64,000 nt of DNA from Halomonas sp. TD01 (GCF_923868895.1 NZ_OV350343.1:3906001-3970000); one strand, 5' to 3'; positions 47,898 to 57,800 are shown, numbered from the stretch's first letter. Notes: generated by a model not told the origin, from the sequence alone. Made by a program: numbers and translations.

Positions 47898-49035
47898 CCA
47901 CTTTGCCCAACAGCGAGCGTGCGACCACTTCTTTCATAATCTCAGAACTACCGGCGTAAATCGTTTGCACCCGCGCATCTAAGTAGAACCGTGAAATCGG
48001 ATATTCATGGGTGTAGCCATAACCGCCAAACAACTGAAGGCACCGATCAACAGCGCGACACTGCAGCTCGCTGAGCTGTAATTTAAGTATCGCGGCATCG
48101 GTACTTGTCATCGTGCCCTGGCGATACTTATTAACGCACTGATCAAAGTAGGCCCGCGCGACATCCAGCTGGGCCTTGATCTCAGCCAGCGTAAAGCGGG
48201 TATTTTGAAAATCGGCCACGCGCTGGCCAAATGCGTGACGCTGGGTGACGTAATCAAGCGTTAATGCCAAAGCGCCCTCTACCGCGCCAAGTGCTTGGGC
48301 ACCTACGCCTAAGCGTTCCCGGGGAAGCTCTTGCATGAGATAGCGAAACCCAGCGCCCTCTTCTCCTAACAAGGCACTGCTAGGCAGTTGCAACTGATCA
48401 AACGCCAGTTCTGCCGTATCGCTGGCATGTTGGCCGATTTTCTTAATGGGTTTACCACGGGAAAAACCGGTAAGGGACGTGTCGACCAAAAACAGCGAGA
48501 CCCCTTTTGCACCTGCACTGGGGTCTGTTTTTGCACAGACAATAACGAGATCTGCTACTTGGCCATTGGTAATAAACAGCTTGCTACCGCTTAGTAACCA
48601 TCCAGCGGCTGTTTTGGTGGCGCGGGTTTTCATCGCTGCTAAGTCGCTGCCCGCATGAGGCTCGCTCATGGCAATCGCCCCCAGCCACTCCCCACTTGCC
48701 ATGCGGGGTAGCCATGTTTCGCGCTGCTCATCAGTGCCTAAATTTTGCAGGTAAGGCATCACGATATTAGCGTGAATATTGTAAGCGCTGGCCAGCCCAC
48801 CAAACCCCTGCCGAGAAATCTCCTCCAGTGCCAGCTGGGTAATGGCAATATCGGCTCCTGAACCGCCATAGGTCTCATCAAGGTCAATCCCCAGTAGACC
48901 GGCGGCTCCAAGCGCTAACCATAAGGAGCGCGGTATTTCACCGGCCGCTTCCCAGTGCTCATAGAAAGGCGCCACTTCCTGCGCTAAGCAGCGGCTGATC
49001 ATGTCATGAAATAGCGACTGTGTTTGCTCGTCCAT
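47893..49035 (-). CDS. acyl-CoA dehydrogenase
   Basis: A 380-residue flavoenzyme oxidising acyl-CoA. Typical blocks: LGAIAMSEPHAGSDLAAMKT, WLLSGSKLFITNG, QHASDTAELAFDQ, GYTHEYPISRFYLDARVQTIYAGSSEIMKEV. The catalytic Glu is placed in TIYAGSSE, as in short/medium-chain types. The ATG at 49035 has AAAGGAG; an upstream GTG would overlap it. It is two bases from the ligase stop. Confidence 0.9.
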   Translation of the reverse strand: MDEQTQSLFHDMISRCLAQEVAPFYEHWEAAGEIPRSLWLALGAAGLLGIDLDETYGGSGADIAITQLALEEISRQGFGGLASAYNIHANIVMPYLQNLGTDEQRETWLPRMASGEWLGAIAMSEPHAGSDLAAMKTRATKTAAGWLLSGSKLFITNGQVADLVIVCAKTDPSAGAKGVSLFLVDTSLTGFSRGKPIKKIGQHASDTAELAFDQLQLPSSALLGEEGAGFRYLMQELPRERLGVGAQALGAVEGALALTLDYVTQRHAFGQRVADFQNTRFTLAEIKAQLDVARAYFDQCVNKYRQGTMTSTDAAILKLQLSELQCRAVDRCLQLFGGYGYTHEYPISRFYLDARVQTIYAGSSEIMKEVVARSLLGKVA

Positions 49036-49037
49036 GC

Positions 49038-50594
49038 TCACTCCTTTAGGTCTTGGCGCAGGTGACGCTTAAGAATTTTACCGGCAGTACTTTTTGGCAG
49101 TGCCTCTGCAAACACTATGCGTTTAGGAACTTTATAGGGTGCGATCAAGCTTTTTGCATGATGGATGAGTTCATCCTCACTCACCGTTTGCCCCTCTTTC
49201 ACCACCACAACGGCGGTAATCGCTTCAATCCACTTTTCGTCTGGCAGCCCCACCACCGCTACTTCCGAAATGGCTGAGTGCTTAAACAGCGCCTCTTCCA
49301 CTTCACGACTGGCGACCAGCACTCCCCCCGTATTAATAACGTCTTTAATCCGGTCCACGACGTATAAGTAGCCTGCTTCATCGAAGTAGCCCACATCGCC
49401 AGAATGAAACCAGCCGCCCTGGAAGGACTCGTAGGTCATCTCAGGCTTATCCCAGTAGCCCGTCATTAGCTGCGGCGAGCGATGGATAATCTCACCATGT
49501 TCACCAGGGGCAACATCGTTCATTTCTAAATCAACAATGCGCGTTTCTACCGTGAGTATCGGCCGTCCCGCCGACGCGGGACGCTCAGCGTGCTCTTCTG
49601 GGCGTAATACCGTTGCCAAGGGGGCAATTTCACTCTGCCCGTAGCAGTTATATAAACCAACACCAGAGAAACGCTGCTGCATTTCTTCCAAAACAGGCAC
49701 CGGCATGATCGAGGCGCCGTAGTACGCTTTCTTGAGTGTGGTTAAATCAAACTGATCAAAGTCAGCATGGCGCAGCAAGCTGATCCACACCGTGGGTGGC
49801 GCAAAGAACGATACGATTTTTTGTTCAGCAATCGCCGACAGGCAGCCATCTGGTAACGGCGCTTCGAGCAGATAAACGGGAGCACCCAGTAGCAGAGCGG
49901 GCATCAAAAAAACATGCATTTGTGCGGAGTGGTAAAGCGGAAGAGCGGCTAACATGGCGTCACTTCCCTTGATATCCAACTCCACCATACAGGCCATATA
50001 TTCCGCCATCAGCGCTTGGTGGGTCATCATGGCGGCTTTAGGTGCTGCCGTCGTGCCAGAGGTATAGAGCAGCTGTGCAAGACTGCTTCCCTCTAGAGCA
50101 ACCGCTGGCTCACTTGTTGATAGCAAGGAACGCACACAAGCCAAGACATCAAAACTACCTAACTGACTATCTTGTTGATCGGCATGAAGAGTGCCGTTGA
50201 CTATTAATCCGAAACCTTGGGTTGCCTCGTGCACTTTGTCGGCTAACGCACTATCGCTTAGCAGCCCTTTCGCCCCTGACTGCTCAAGGATATAGCGCAG
50301 TTCGTCACTACTTAGTGCGAAATTAATAGGCACATGTACTAAGCCCGCTTTAGTGGTGGCAAGCCAAGCTATTACATAAGCATCTGAGTTTTTACCGTAT
50401 ACCGCCAGCCGGTCTCCAGGAGAAAGGCCGGCCGCTAACAAGCCGTTGGCCACGCTGTTAGCGGCGTCATTAAGCGACTGATAGCTCCATGTTCGCTCAC
50501 CAAACGTTAGCGCAAGCTGGTGAGAATATTTGCGGGCGCTGCGGTTTAACGCAGCGCCAATCGTATTACGATGAATTAAGTGTGTATGTTCCAT
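49038..50594 (-). CDS. AMP-forming acyl-CoA ligase
   Basis: A 518-residue class I ligase with LLYTSGTTAAPKAAMMTHQ, YNCYGQSEIAP, WFHSGDVGYFDEAGYLYVVDRIKDVINTGGVLVASREVEE and the catalytic Lys in PKSTAGKILKR. It resembles long-chain or fatty-acid ligases; substrate unknown. AAGGA precedes the ATG. It is the second gene of the operon, 44 bases after the binding protein. Confidence 0.9.
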   Translation of the reverse strand: MEHTHLIHRNTIGAALNRSARKYSHQLALTFGERTWSYQSLNDAANSVANGLLAAGLSPGDRLAVYGKNSDAYVIAWLATTKAGLVHVPINFALSSDELRYILEQSGAKGLLSDSALADKVHEATQGFGLIVNGTLHADQQDSQLGSFDVLACVRSLLSTSEPAVALEGSSLAQLLYTSGTTAAPKAAMMTHQALMAEYMACMVELDIKGSDAMLAALPLYHSAQMHVFLMPALLLGAPVYLLEAPLPDGCLSAIAEQKIVSFFAPPTVWISLLRHADFDQFDLTTLKKAYYGASIMPVPVLEEMQQRFSGVGLYNCYGQSEIAPLATVLRPEEHAERPASAGRPILTVETRIVDLEMNDVAPGEHGEIIHRSPQLMTGYWDKPEMTYESFQGGWFHSGDVGYFDEAGYLYVVDRIKDVINTGGVLVASREVEEALFKHSAISEVAVVGLPDEKWIEAITAVVVVKEGQTVSEDELIHHAKSLIAPYKVPKRIVFAEALPKSTAGKILKRHLRQDLKE

Positions 50595-50638
50595 GCCAAG
50601 TCCTTATTGTTATGTGTTGTTGATAAGGCATCAGCGTT

Positions 50639-51871
50639 TTACGAATTGTTGACGAGTGGACAGACGCTTTCAGACAGTGGCCGGAATGCTTCCTCAGCGG
50701 GGATGGTACGCACAACTCTGAAGAGGTCATCCTCATCGGCCGCTTCTTCCGGTGTTTTCACTTCAACGAGGTACATGTCATGCACCATACGACCGTCCTC
50801 ACGGATATAACCGCCCGTCGCAAACACGTCGTTAATGGGGGTATCAACCATCTGCTGGCGAACGGTTTGCGTATCGTCTGTTCCCGTTGCCTCAATGGCT
50901 TCTAAATAGTGGCGGGTACTGGAATAAAGACCTGCGTGCACCATGGTTGGCATGCTGCCGGTACGCTCACGGAAACGCTCTGCCCAGGCACGCGTTTCGT
51001 CATTTAAGTCGTAATACCATGCCTTTGTGAACTGCAGCCCTTGGGCATTTTCTAACCCAATGCTGCGTATGTCAGTACTGAACAACACCATGCCCGCTAG
51101 AATCTGTCCGGCTTGAGTAATGCCAAATTCGCCTGCCGTTTGAACCGCATTAATGGTGTCGCCACCAGCATTATTGAGGGCAATAACATCGGCGCCCGAT
51201 GCCTGTGCTTGCAGCATAAAAGAGGAAAAATCGTTATTCGGGAAGGGGTGACGCGCCCGCCCCACTACCGTTCCACCATTTTCGGTAACCACTCTTTCTA
51301 CATCCGCCTCAAGTGCATGACCAAACGAGTAGTCGGCACTCAGTAAATACCAGTTTTTATAGCCTTCCTGCGTAATTGCTTTTGCCGTGCCATTTGACAT
51401 AGCCCAGGTATCATAAACCCAGTGAATATGGTTGGGAGAGCAGTGTTCGTTAGTGACGCTAGAAGAAACAGCGCCGTTCACTAAGCCAAGTTTGTCTGCC
51501 TCTTCTAACAATCCTACTGCTGCTAATGTAACCGATGAAGCCACTAGGCCAGTGACCATGTCGACATTGCGCTCATCAATCCATTCACGCACGACACTTG
51601 AGCCAACATCAGGGCTATTACGATCATCAGCACTAAAGACGACAACTTGAGCACCGTGTACGCTGCCGCCAATATCTTCAATCGCCATCTCAATGGCATC
51701 TTGTCCTAATGGGCCTATTGGATCACGATAAACACCTGACATATCAGCTAGATAACCAATACGGATTTCATTATCTGAAATACCGTCATTGGCAGCCACG
51801 CTGGGAGCATAGCCAGCTGCAATGACCGCTGCCGATAGCGCAGAAATAGCGAAATGACGTGATAGCTGCAT
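50639..51871 (-). CDS. periplasmic binding protein of Leu/Ile/Val type
   Basis: A 410-residue type I substrate-binding protein with a signal peptide (residues 1-26, ending SVAAN). Blocks: IRIGYLADMSGVYRDPIGPLGQDAIEMAIEDIGG, FSADDRNSPDVGSSVVREWIDE and YSFGHALEADVERVV. No permease or ATPase genes are nearby. It heads the acyl-CoA operon, suggesting it binds an aliphatic or aromatic acid rather than amino acids. The ATG at 51871 has AGGTG. Confidence 0.9.
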   Translation of the reverse strand: MQLSRHFAISALSAAVIAAGYAPSVAANDGISDNEIRIGYLADMSGVYRDPIGPLGQDAIEMAIEDIGGSVHGAQVVVFSADDRNSPDVGSSVVREWIDERNVDMVTGLVASSVTLAAVGLLEEADKLGLVNGAVSSSVTNEHCSPNHIHWVYDTWAMSNGTAKAITQEGYKNWYLLSADYSFGHALEADVERVVTENGGTVVGRARHPFPNNDFSSFMLQAQASGADVIALNNAGGDTINAVQTAGEFGITQAGQILAGMVLFSTDIRSIGLENAQGLQFTKAWYYDLNDETRAWAERFRERTGSMPTMVHAGLYSSTRHYLEAIEATGTDDTQTVRQQMVDTPINDVFATGGYIREDGRMVHDMYLVEVKTPEEAADEDDLFRVVRTIPAEEAFRPLSESVCPLVNNS

Positions 51872-52140
51872 GTTTTTCACCTGTCTATTGTTGTTATTAA
51901 AAGAGCCTTAAGCCCGATTTATTTCACGCTTCATCCTCATGTTAAAAGTAAAAACCGCTTTACTGTTTACCTATCGAGCCAGTTTTTTTGCAATTCGTGC
52001 CATTCGATTATGATACCTACCCGTGATAGACCATTAGTCGTTGTTACCCACCAGCGTTACAATGGCGCTTTACAGCTGACTAAATAGTTGGCGAGTAATG
52101 TTTGTTACCAAATTTTTAACTGACGCTGGGAGTGTGACGT

Positions 52141-52992
52141 TTGGCGACAAGTGCTGTGGATAGCTTTTTACCCGAGGCGCTGCAATTTCGCCCTGGTGCC
52201 CCATTGGTGGATATCGGCGCTAACCTGACTCACGAGAGTTTTCAGCGTGACTTAGCTGATGTCATTGCCAGAGCGAAAGCGGCCAATGTGGCTACCCTTA
52301 TTGTGACGGGGACTGATATTGAACACGCTGAGCACGCTGTAGAGCTGGCTAAACAGACCCCGGGGATATATGCCACTGCCGGGATTCACCCTCACGATGC
52401 TAGCGGGTGGAATAGTGATGTGGCGCGCCAATTGAGAGCGCTGCATCAACAACCTGAAGTGGTTGCCGTGGGCGAGTGTGGACTGGACTTTAATCGCAAT
52501 TTTTCAACGCCTCACGAGCAAGAGCGAGCGTTTGAAGCTCAGTTGGCGCTCGCTGCTGAAAGTGGCTTACCGCTATTTTTGCACGAACGCGACGCGGGGC
52601 AGCGAATGCGTGAAATGCTACATAGCTGGCGAGATGATATCAGCCAAGCCGTTATTCACTGTTTCACCGCTGACCGAGATACGCTGCACGGCTATCTCGA
52701 TTTAGATCTTCATATCGGGTTAACCGGCTGGATTTGTGATGAGCGCAGAGGTCATCACCTTCGTTCAATAGTGAAAGATATTCCGTTGGAAAGGCTAATG
52801 GTGGAGACTGACTGCCCTTATCTACTGCCTCGCAACCTTCCAGCTAAACTAAAAGGGCGCCGTCACGAGCCAGCCTTGCTACCATGGATTGTAAGAGAGA
52901 TTGCCCAGTGGCATGACGTGACTGAAACCGAGCTGGGGAACGCAACAACCCGCACTGCCCAGCGTTTTTTCCGCCTTGATGCGGAAGCTTAA
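52141..52992 (+). CDS. tatD: TatD family metal-dependent DNase
   Basis: A 283-residue barrel hydrolase: LVDIGANLTHESFQRD, TAGIHPHDASGWN, VAVGECGLDFNRNFSTPHEQERAFEAQL, HCFTADRDTLHGY, ITGWVCDE-like block and VETDCPYLLPRNLP. It is a true TatD, not YcfH, as NLT rather than HxH starts the fold. It lies on a TTG start (GGGAG seven bases upstream), an unusual choice, with an in-frame GTG at 52156 as an alternative. 12 bases separate it from the next gene. Confidence 0.9.
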   Translation: MATSAVDSFLPEALQFRPGAPLVDIGANLTHESFQRDLADVIARAKAANVATLIVTGTDIEHAEHAVELAKQTPGIYATAGIHPHDASGWNSDVARQLRALHQQPEVVAVGECGLDFNRNFSTPHEQERAFEAQLALAAESGLPLFLHERDAGQRMREMLHSWRDDISQAVIHCFTADRDTLHGYLDLDLHIGLTGWICDERRGHHLRSIVKDIPLERLMVETDCPYLLPRNLPAKLKGRRHEPALLPWIVREIAQWHDVTETELGNATTRTAQRFFRLDAEA

Positions 52993-53004
52993 AAGGAGCG
53001 AAGC

Positions 53005-53484
53005 GTGGCTGATTACCCAGGATTTATTGCCATTGAGACGGGCGAAGATGACGGCTTGCCGCTGGCTATTGCCTGGTCTCTACCTGATGGGCGTATTAAG
53101 CAGACACTCATTCAGCCTGACGATAGCTGGATCAGTGAAGACACGAACGTGATGGGTTCTTATAGCATTGAAGAGCTAGAAAGCCTCGGCGTCAGCCCGT
53201 TGGATGTCATACGTGAACTAGAGACCGATCACTTCTCGGCTACGCTGTATACCAGCGATAACGGTGAGGATGAAGCAGCACTGGCTCGACTCTTTGACAC
53301 CTACGGCTTAGATCCTTTTGTTGAGTTAGCACCTGCACAGGTGCTTTATGAAGCGATTAGCGCGAGAGATTGGCACCGCCTACGTAGTGAAACGTTTAAT
53401 GACCTAGGGTTTGAGCCGATGCGGCCTGAACATGAAATCGAGGTCATGCTGACGCTACACAAGCAACTTACCGAAAAAGACTAA
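53005..53484 (+). CDS. protein of unknown function, possibly divergent exonuclease-fold
   Basis: A 159-residue soluble acidic protein. The start FIAIETGEDDGLPLAIAWSLPDGRIKQTLIQPDDSW recalls the first strands of DnaQ-type exonucleases, but the expected Asp-x-Glu metal ligands are reduced to one Glu, so a working nuclease is doubtful. GTG start with AGGAG. It follows tatD closely and its stop overlaps epmC by four bases on the other strand. Confidence 0.65.
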   Translation: MADYPGFIAIETGEDDGLPLAIAWSLPDGRIKQTLIQPDDSWISEDTNVMGSYSIEELESLGVSPLDVIRELETDHFSATLYTSDNGEDEAALARLFDTYGLDPFVELAPAQVLYEAISARDWHRLRSETFNDLGFEPMRPEHEIEVMLTLHKQLTEKD

Positions 53485-54065
53485 ACCGCTTCGACCAACG
53501 CTACGTCAAGTTCTCGTTGCCCCTGCTTAACGGCCTGCGCTAAGGTCTCCTGATGCTGATAATAGCGTGTCAACGCGACAAATAAGGCGTTGGCACGCAA
53601 TGGCAGCCCCTCCTCCAAATAGCGTGCTGCCCGGGCATTTACGTTGCTGGCAAACGCATCACGATCCACCTCAACGTCTCCACCCAAGTTATCTACGCTA
53701 ACGTGAAACGTGCGCCCGCAGGCGCGGGTAAATAACTGTTCCAGCGCCTGTGGGGCAATCTCCGCTTTTTCGAATGCCTGCTGCTGCTGGGCGTCACGTC
53801 CATCAGGTAAATACCAGTAACCGTAATCCTCCAGCAGCCGACGCTTCTCCCCAGCAATGCACCAGTGGCTGATCTCGTGCAGTGCACTAGCAAAAAAGCC
53901 GCGCGCAAAGATCACTTGATGGTAAGGAGTTTCAGATGTGGCTGGGCGATATAGGGGTTCATCACCGCCCTTAATCAATCGCGTCTGATAACGCGCTGAA
54001 AACACACCATCAAACAATGCAGTTATGTCGTGGAGCGTCCAACGCTCCTGCTCTTGAGTCACCAT
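53481..54065 (-). CDS. epmC: elongation factor P hydroxylase EpmC
   Basis: A 194-residue metal enzyme that hydroxylates the modified Lys of EF-P. The HEISHW motif (His63, Glu64, His67), FARGFFASALHEISHW, EDYGYWYLPDGRD and FHVSVDNLGGD match YfcM/EpmC. EpmA and EpmB, needed for the first steps, are not in the window. Confidence 0.92.
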   Translation of the reverse strand: MVTQEQERWTLHDITALFDGVFSARYQTRLIKGGDEPLYRPATSETPYHQVIFARGFFASALHEISHWCIAGEKRRLLEDYGYWYLPDGRDAQQQQAFEKAEIAPQALEQLFTRACGRTFHVSVDNLGGDVEVDRDAFASNVNARAARYLEEGLPLRANALFVALTRYYQHQETLAQAVKQGQRELDVALVEAV

Positions 54066-54229
54066 ATACCTACATCGCCATTCATTTAACTGTTCATTTC
54101 ATAAAGTATACCTGCGCCTTGCCCATAAGCTAAAGAGACGACAGCTTCTTTGACAGCTACCGACGGCACAGCAACTCCTGCTACTCTATCCGCTTTTCTT
54201 GGGTCACTTTGCTAAACAGGGAACATACC

Positions 54230-55648
54230 GTGGGCGGCTTTACTAGCAATATCAAATCTATCTATTGGCCAGAAACCCGTACGCTGATGGCCTTGGCGCT
54301 CCCCATTTGCGGCGCTCAGCTGGCACAAGCGGGCATGAGCGTGGTCGACGTCATCATGACCGGCAGACACAACGCCACCGACTTAGCTGCCGTTTCGGTT
54401 GGCTCAAGCTTATGGATGCCGCTGATGCTGTTTATGACTGGTACGTTAATGGGCCTTACGCCAATCGTGGCGCACCTTTTGGGCGGCAAGCGACATGCTG
54501 ATATTCGCCCAGCCGTTCACCAAGCATTGTGGGTCGCATTAGTGCTTGGGTTTATTGCAGCTGCCCTGCTATGGACAGTCGTCACACCTATATTCGAGCT
54601 TATGAAGGTGCCACCAGCCGTAGCACGCGAATCTGCTGCTTATCTTACTGCCGTTGCCTTTGGCATGCCGGGAATCGCCCTATTTCAAGCGCTCAGAGCT
54701 TTTTCAGACGGCATGAACCATACCCGGCCAGCACTATGGATTAGTTTGGTAGGGCTAGCCGTTAATATTCCCAGTAACTATCTGCTTATCTATGGCGGTG
54801 ATGGCCTGGTTAATTTACTAGGTGGCGGGATACCCAGCAGCCTGCAACAACTGCCTGCATTAGGTGCATTCGGCTGTGGTATCGCCACAGCGCTCTCGAT
54901 GTGGACGATGGCCGTTGCAATGGCACTCTATACCCGTAAAGGACGCACTTACCGCAGCGTTTCCCTTTGGCAAAAATTAACACCACCAAAGCTGGCCGGT
55001 ATCCGCGAACTTGTGGTGGTCGGTGTACCCATCGGTGTGGCCATTTTTGTGGAAGTTACGTTATTTACATTGATAGCCCTGTTTATTGCCAGCTTTGGAG
55101 AGGTCACAGTAGGGGCTCACCAAATCGCGCTTAGCTTCACGACTATTTTGTTTATGTTGCCAATGTCATTGAGCATGGCGCTTACCGTACGTGTTGGTAA
55201 TACATTGGGCCAACAACGTCCAGCCATGGCGCGCACCGTTGCTTGGAACGGTATTGTCATCAGCGTCATTGTCGCCGTCATCAACAGTACATTACTGTGG
55301 TTTACAGCGGTGCCGGTGATTTCGCTGTATACCTCCAATGCTGAGATTCAGGCTCTAGCGCTCACCATCATATCCCTGGCAGTGATTTTCCAGCTATCAG
55401 ATTCTCTTCAAGTCAACCTAGCTGGTGCATTACGTGGTTATAAAGACACCCGAATCGTGATGGTCATTACCGTACTTTCTTACTGGATTGTCGGCTTAGG
55501 TGGTGGCCACTGGCTAGGAACTTACGGTATAGGTGGTATGTCTGACCCGATGGGTGTACATGGTTACTGGATAGGCCTTATTGCTGGGCTCAGCACAGCT
55601 GCACTGTTACTTGCTTGGCGGTTAAAGCGGATCAGTCAACAGGAGTAA
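54230..55648 (+). CDS. MATE family multidrug efflux transporter
   Basis: A 472-residue protein with twelve helices, NorM-type: LALPICGAQLAQAGMSVVDVIMTGR, GLTPIVAHLLGG, HQIALSFTTILFMLPMSLSMALTVRVGN. Likely exports cationic drugs with sodium or protons. GTG at 54230 with AGGGA; the TTG at 54209 has none. The next gene starts three bases after the stop. Confidence 0.88.
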   Translation: MGGFTSNIKSIYWPETRTLMALALPICGAQLAQAGMSVVDVIMTGRHNATDLAAVSVGSSLWMPLMLFMTGTLMGLTPIVAHLLGGKRHADIRPAVHQALWVALVLGFIAAALLWTVVTPIFELMKVPPAVARESAAYLTAVAFGMPGIALFQALRAFSDGMNHTRPALWISLVGLAVNIPSNYLLIYGGDGLVNLLGGGIPSSLQQLPALGAFGCGIATALSMWTMAVAMALYTRKGRTYRSVSLWQKLTPPKLAGIRELVVVGVPIGVAIFVEVTLFTLIALFIASFGEVTVGAHQIALSFTTILFMLPMSLSMALTVRVGNTLGQQRPAMARTVAWNGIVISVIVAVINSTLLWFTAVPVISLYTSNAEIQALALTIISLAVIFQLSDSLQVNLAGALRGYKDTRIVMVITVLSYWIVGLGGGHWLGTYGIGGMSDPMGVHGYWIGLIAGLSTAALLLAWRLKRISQQE

Positions 55649-55651
55649 TCA

Positions 55652-56650
55652 ATGACACCCTACCCACAACATATTTTATGGCTGGTCATCAGTGCCAGCT
55701 TGGTTCTAGCGGGCTGTGGTAACAATAGTGCTGAGCAGTCCTGGGTAGACTATCACCAACAGCTTACCAGCGATCTTTCAATTGCTGCTATTGAGCGTCA
55801 TCCTCCACCTAATATTGGTGAGTTTCCTGAACGTCGAGAGCGGCTATTCGACATTCCAGAAACCCGAGAGGGTATGCTCAATATCTATGCGTTACGTGAG
55901 TGCCAAATAACGTCGCTAATCGCAGCGCGGAACAATCAGCTGGGCCGCGTTGCCCCTCCTAGCCAACACTGGCTTTACGAACGCGCATTATGGCAACGCC
56001 TGAGCGCTTGCTGGAACAGTGACATTCCTGACGGCTTAAGTGATGACAATAAAGCTCGGCTGGCTGAACTAACTGAGCTCAAGACAGAGCAGTTACCGGC
56101 TGTCAGTTGGAATGCCATTTTTGATTCTGAAGAGTGGGAAAAAAGCTTTTCCAGAGCGAGCGCCCCCCTAAACAGCGTTGAGCTACCCAATATTAACAAT
56201 CAACTGATTGCAGTTAATTACCTTGAGCAAATGGTGACACACCAATTTAGCCAACAGTGGCAGCAAGACTCTTCAGCGCTTGAAAACCACCTTAAAGCGC
56301 TGCAAGAAAGGCCTTTAACAGCAGAAGTCTTACGAACACTGTTGCTTGCCCACCAGCGTTTGACGGAGGCTAACGAAGCACTTGAGTCAACATATTTAAC
56401 GTCTCGCGAATGCTTACGGGATAATTTCCCAGCATGGCTCTCCCCTGTTGAACAAGTCTCCCTCCAATGGCTTACGGCAATTAATCGACTGATTAATGCT
56501 CATGAAATAACGCCACCTGAAGCGGTTCAAAACTACCAGAACACTTGGTTATCATTGAACAACCCTCAGGCTCCCTGGCAGCAACTCCAACGAGTAAAAG
56601 CAGAACACCAAGCGTTGCGAAATCAATTTACTAGCTGTGCTGATAATTAA
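55652..56650 (+). CDS. DUF3080 family lipoprotein
   Basis: A 332-residue lipoprotein (lipobox VLAGC, Cys22) of the DUF3080 family: IERHPPPNIGEFPERRERLFDIPETREGMLNIYALRECQITSLIAARNNQLG is its hallmark. The rest is helical. Function unknown. AGGAG is inside the end of the MATE gene, three bases from the stop, so the pair is coupled. Confidence 0.87.
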   Translation: MTPYPQHILWLVISASLVLAGCGNNSAEQSWVDYHQQLTSDLSIAAIERHPPPNIGEFPERRERLFDIPETREGMLNIYALRECQITSLIAARNNQLGRVAPPSQHWLYERALWQRLSACWNSDIPDGLSDDNKARLAELTELKTEQLPAVSWNAIFDSEEWEKSFSRASAPLNSVELPNINNQLIAVNYLEQMVTHQFSQQWQQDSSALENHLKALQERPLTAEVLRTLLLAHQRLTEANEALESTYLTSRECLRDNFPAWLSPVEQVSLQWLTAINRLINAHEITPPEAVQNYQNTWLSLNNPQAPWQQLQRVKAEHQALRNQFTSCADN

Positions 56651-56762
56651 AAATCACAAACCCTCTTAACCTTCTGGGCAACCTGTGCTATTGGTGAACT
56701 AAGTGGTAGGCAGCAAACGCTACCTACCGATGTCGTGACCACGCAGCACAAGGAGGGACATT

Positions 56763-57473
56763 ATGGGCGCATCCCTGTCACCCCGCTCTGCCCAGGTCAT
56801 CGACCTGGAAACCGTGCGTCAGCGTCAGCAGGCGCAGAAATGTTTAATCCGCTTAGCCCCAGAGCTAGATGGGTTAGAGATGGTCTACCAGCTCGCTGCG
56901 AGTCCCGACACGTATTACGGCCTGCCTGTTTTGGCCTGGGGGCTACAAGAGAACGGTAACGTTATTGGCCTTGTCCCGTGGATGGAGACACTCGCCGCTT
57001 GCCACGAACTCGACAGCCATGAAAATGGCCAGTTTATTGGCTATCGTGATCCAGAAACCGAAGAAATTTTCGCCCTTCCTCCTGATCACAAATACGACGA
57101 GCTAACGGCTTCGGCTAGTTACTTCGAGTATGAAGCTTCTGGAGAGGTTACGCTGATTCAGCAGCTTCCAGATACCCTAGGTACTCATGCTTTATGCATG
57201 AATCATCCCAATGCACCTTGGAATATGAAGCAAGTCTATGGATGGCGTCTCTATAGCGATGGAAGCGTCGAAGCAGTGCTTGCTGATGAACAGCGAGCCA
57301 CGATGACCCCCATCCTCCTTGGAGACAAGTGCCTTTATGATGCTCACTCCCGCCATCGTACGGTTTACTTTTTTCAACGCCATATCGCTAGTCGCATAAT
57401 AGATGAAGATCCTGCGACACTGGAAGCCCTGGCGATGATGGTTATTCCAAACAGCGAGGATGATCTTAAATAA
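56763..57473 (+). CDS. conserved-looking protein of unknown function
   Basis: A 236-residue soluble acidic protein without signal or membrane segments. Notable parts: LAPELDGLEMVYQLAASPDTYYGLPVLAWGL, DPETEEIFALPPDHKYDEL and RTVYFFQRHIASRIIDEDP. I do not recognise the family. AGGAGGG precedes the ATG. Confidence 0.65.
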   Translation: MGASLSPRSAQVIDLETVRQRQQAQKCLIRLAPELDGLEMVYQLAASPDTYYGLPVLAWGLQENGNVIGLVPWMETLAACHELDSHENGQFIGYRDPETEEIFALPPDHKYDELTASASYFEYEASGEVTLIQQLPDTLGTHALCMNHPNAPWNMKQVYGWRLYSDGSVEAVLADEQRATMTPILLGDKCLYDAHSRHRTVYFFQRHIASRIIDEDPATLEALAMMVIPNSEDDLK

Positions 57474-57478
57474 GCACT

Positions 57479-57545
57479 TGCGAGGCTATCCATCCAAAGC
57501 CAGAACTTAAGCTTAAATTGATGACTAGCCTCGCATAGCTGCAGA
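57479..57545. repeat. nested inverted repeat between convergent genes
   Basis: TGCGAGGCTA pairs with TAGCCTCGCA over 47 bases; inside lies the palindrome TTAAGCTTAA (57507-57516). No T run follows, but the position between two stops suggests it helps end both transcripts. Confidence 0.55.
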
Positions 57546-57548
57546 AAC

Positions 57549-57800
57549 TTACGCTAAGCGAAGAAAATACACGTAGTGGTCATCAGACTCATCTTGCAGC
57601 AATAACTGGTGTCCCAAAAATTGACAAAATTTTGGCACATCGCGAGTCGTTGTAGGGTCTGTCGCTATTACTTTCAACACCTGCCCAGGCGCCATATCAC
57701 GCACCTTGTTATGCATTAGCATGATAGGTTCGGGGCAATATAAACCCGTTGTGTCTAACGATGCATCAAAGGCACATGGGTCATACGTATTATCAGTCAT
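57549..57800 (-). CDS. tusA: sulfurtransferase TusA
   Basis: An 83-residue sulfur carrier for tRNA thiolation. Cys22 lies in LYCPEPIML and DPTTTRDVPKFCQFLGHQLL matches E. coli TusA. Sulfur flows from a cysteine desulfurase (IscS) to TusA and on to TusBCD, none of which is nearby. The ribosome-binding site is weak. Confidence 0.93.
   Translation of the reverse strand: MTDNTYDPCAFDASLDTTGLYCPEPIMLMHNKVRDMAPGQVLKVIATDPTTTRDVPKFCQFLGHQLLLQDESDDHYVYFLRLA

Noticed and set aside
51989..52002. Sigma-54-like promoter upstream of the binding protein gene (TGGCACG...TTGCA on the minus strand).
   Set aside because: The GG and GC pairs are eight bases apart instead of ten, so the -24/-12 spacing is wrong.
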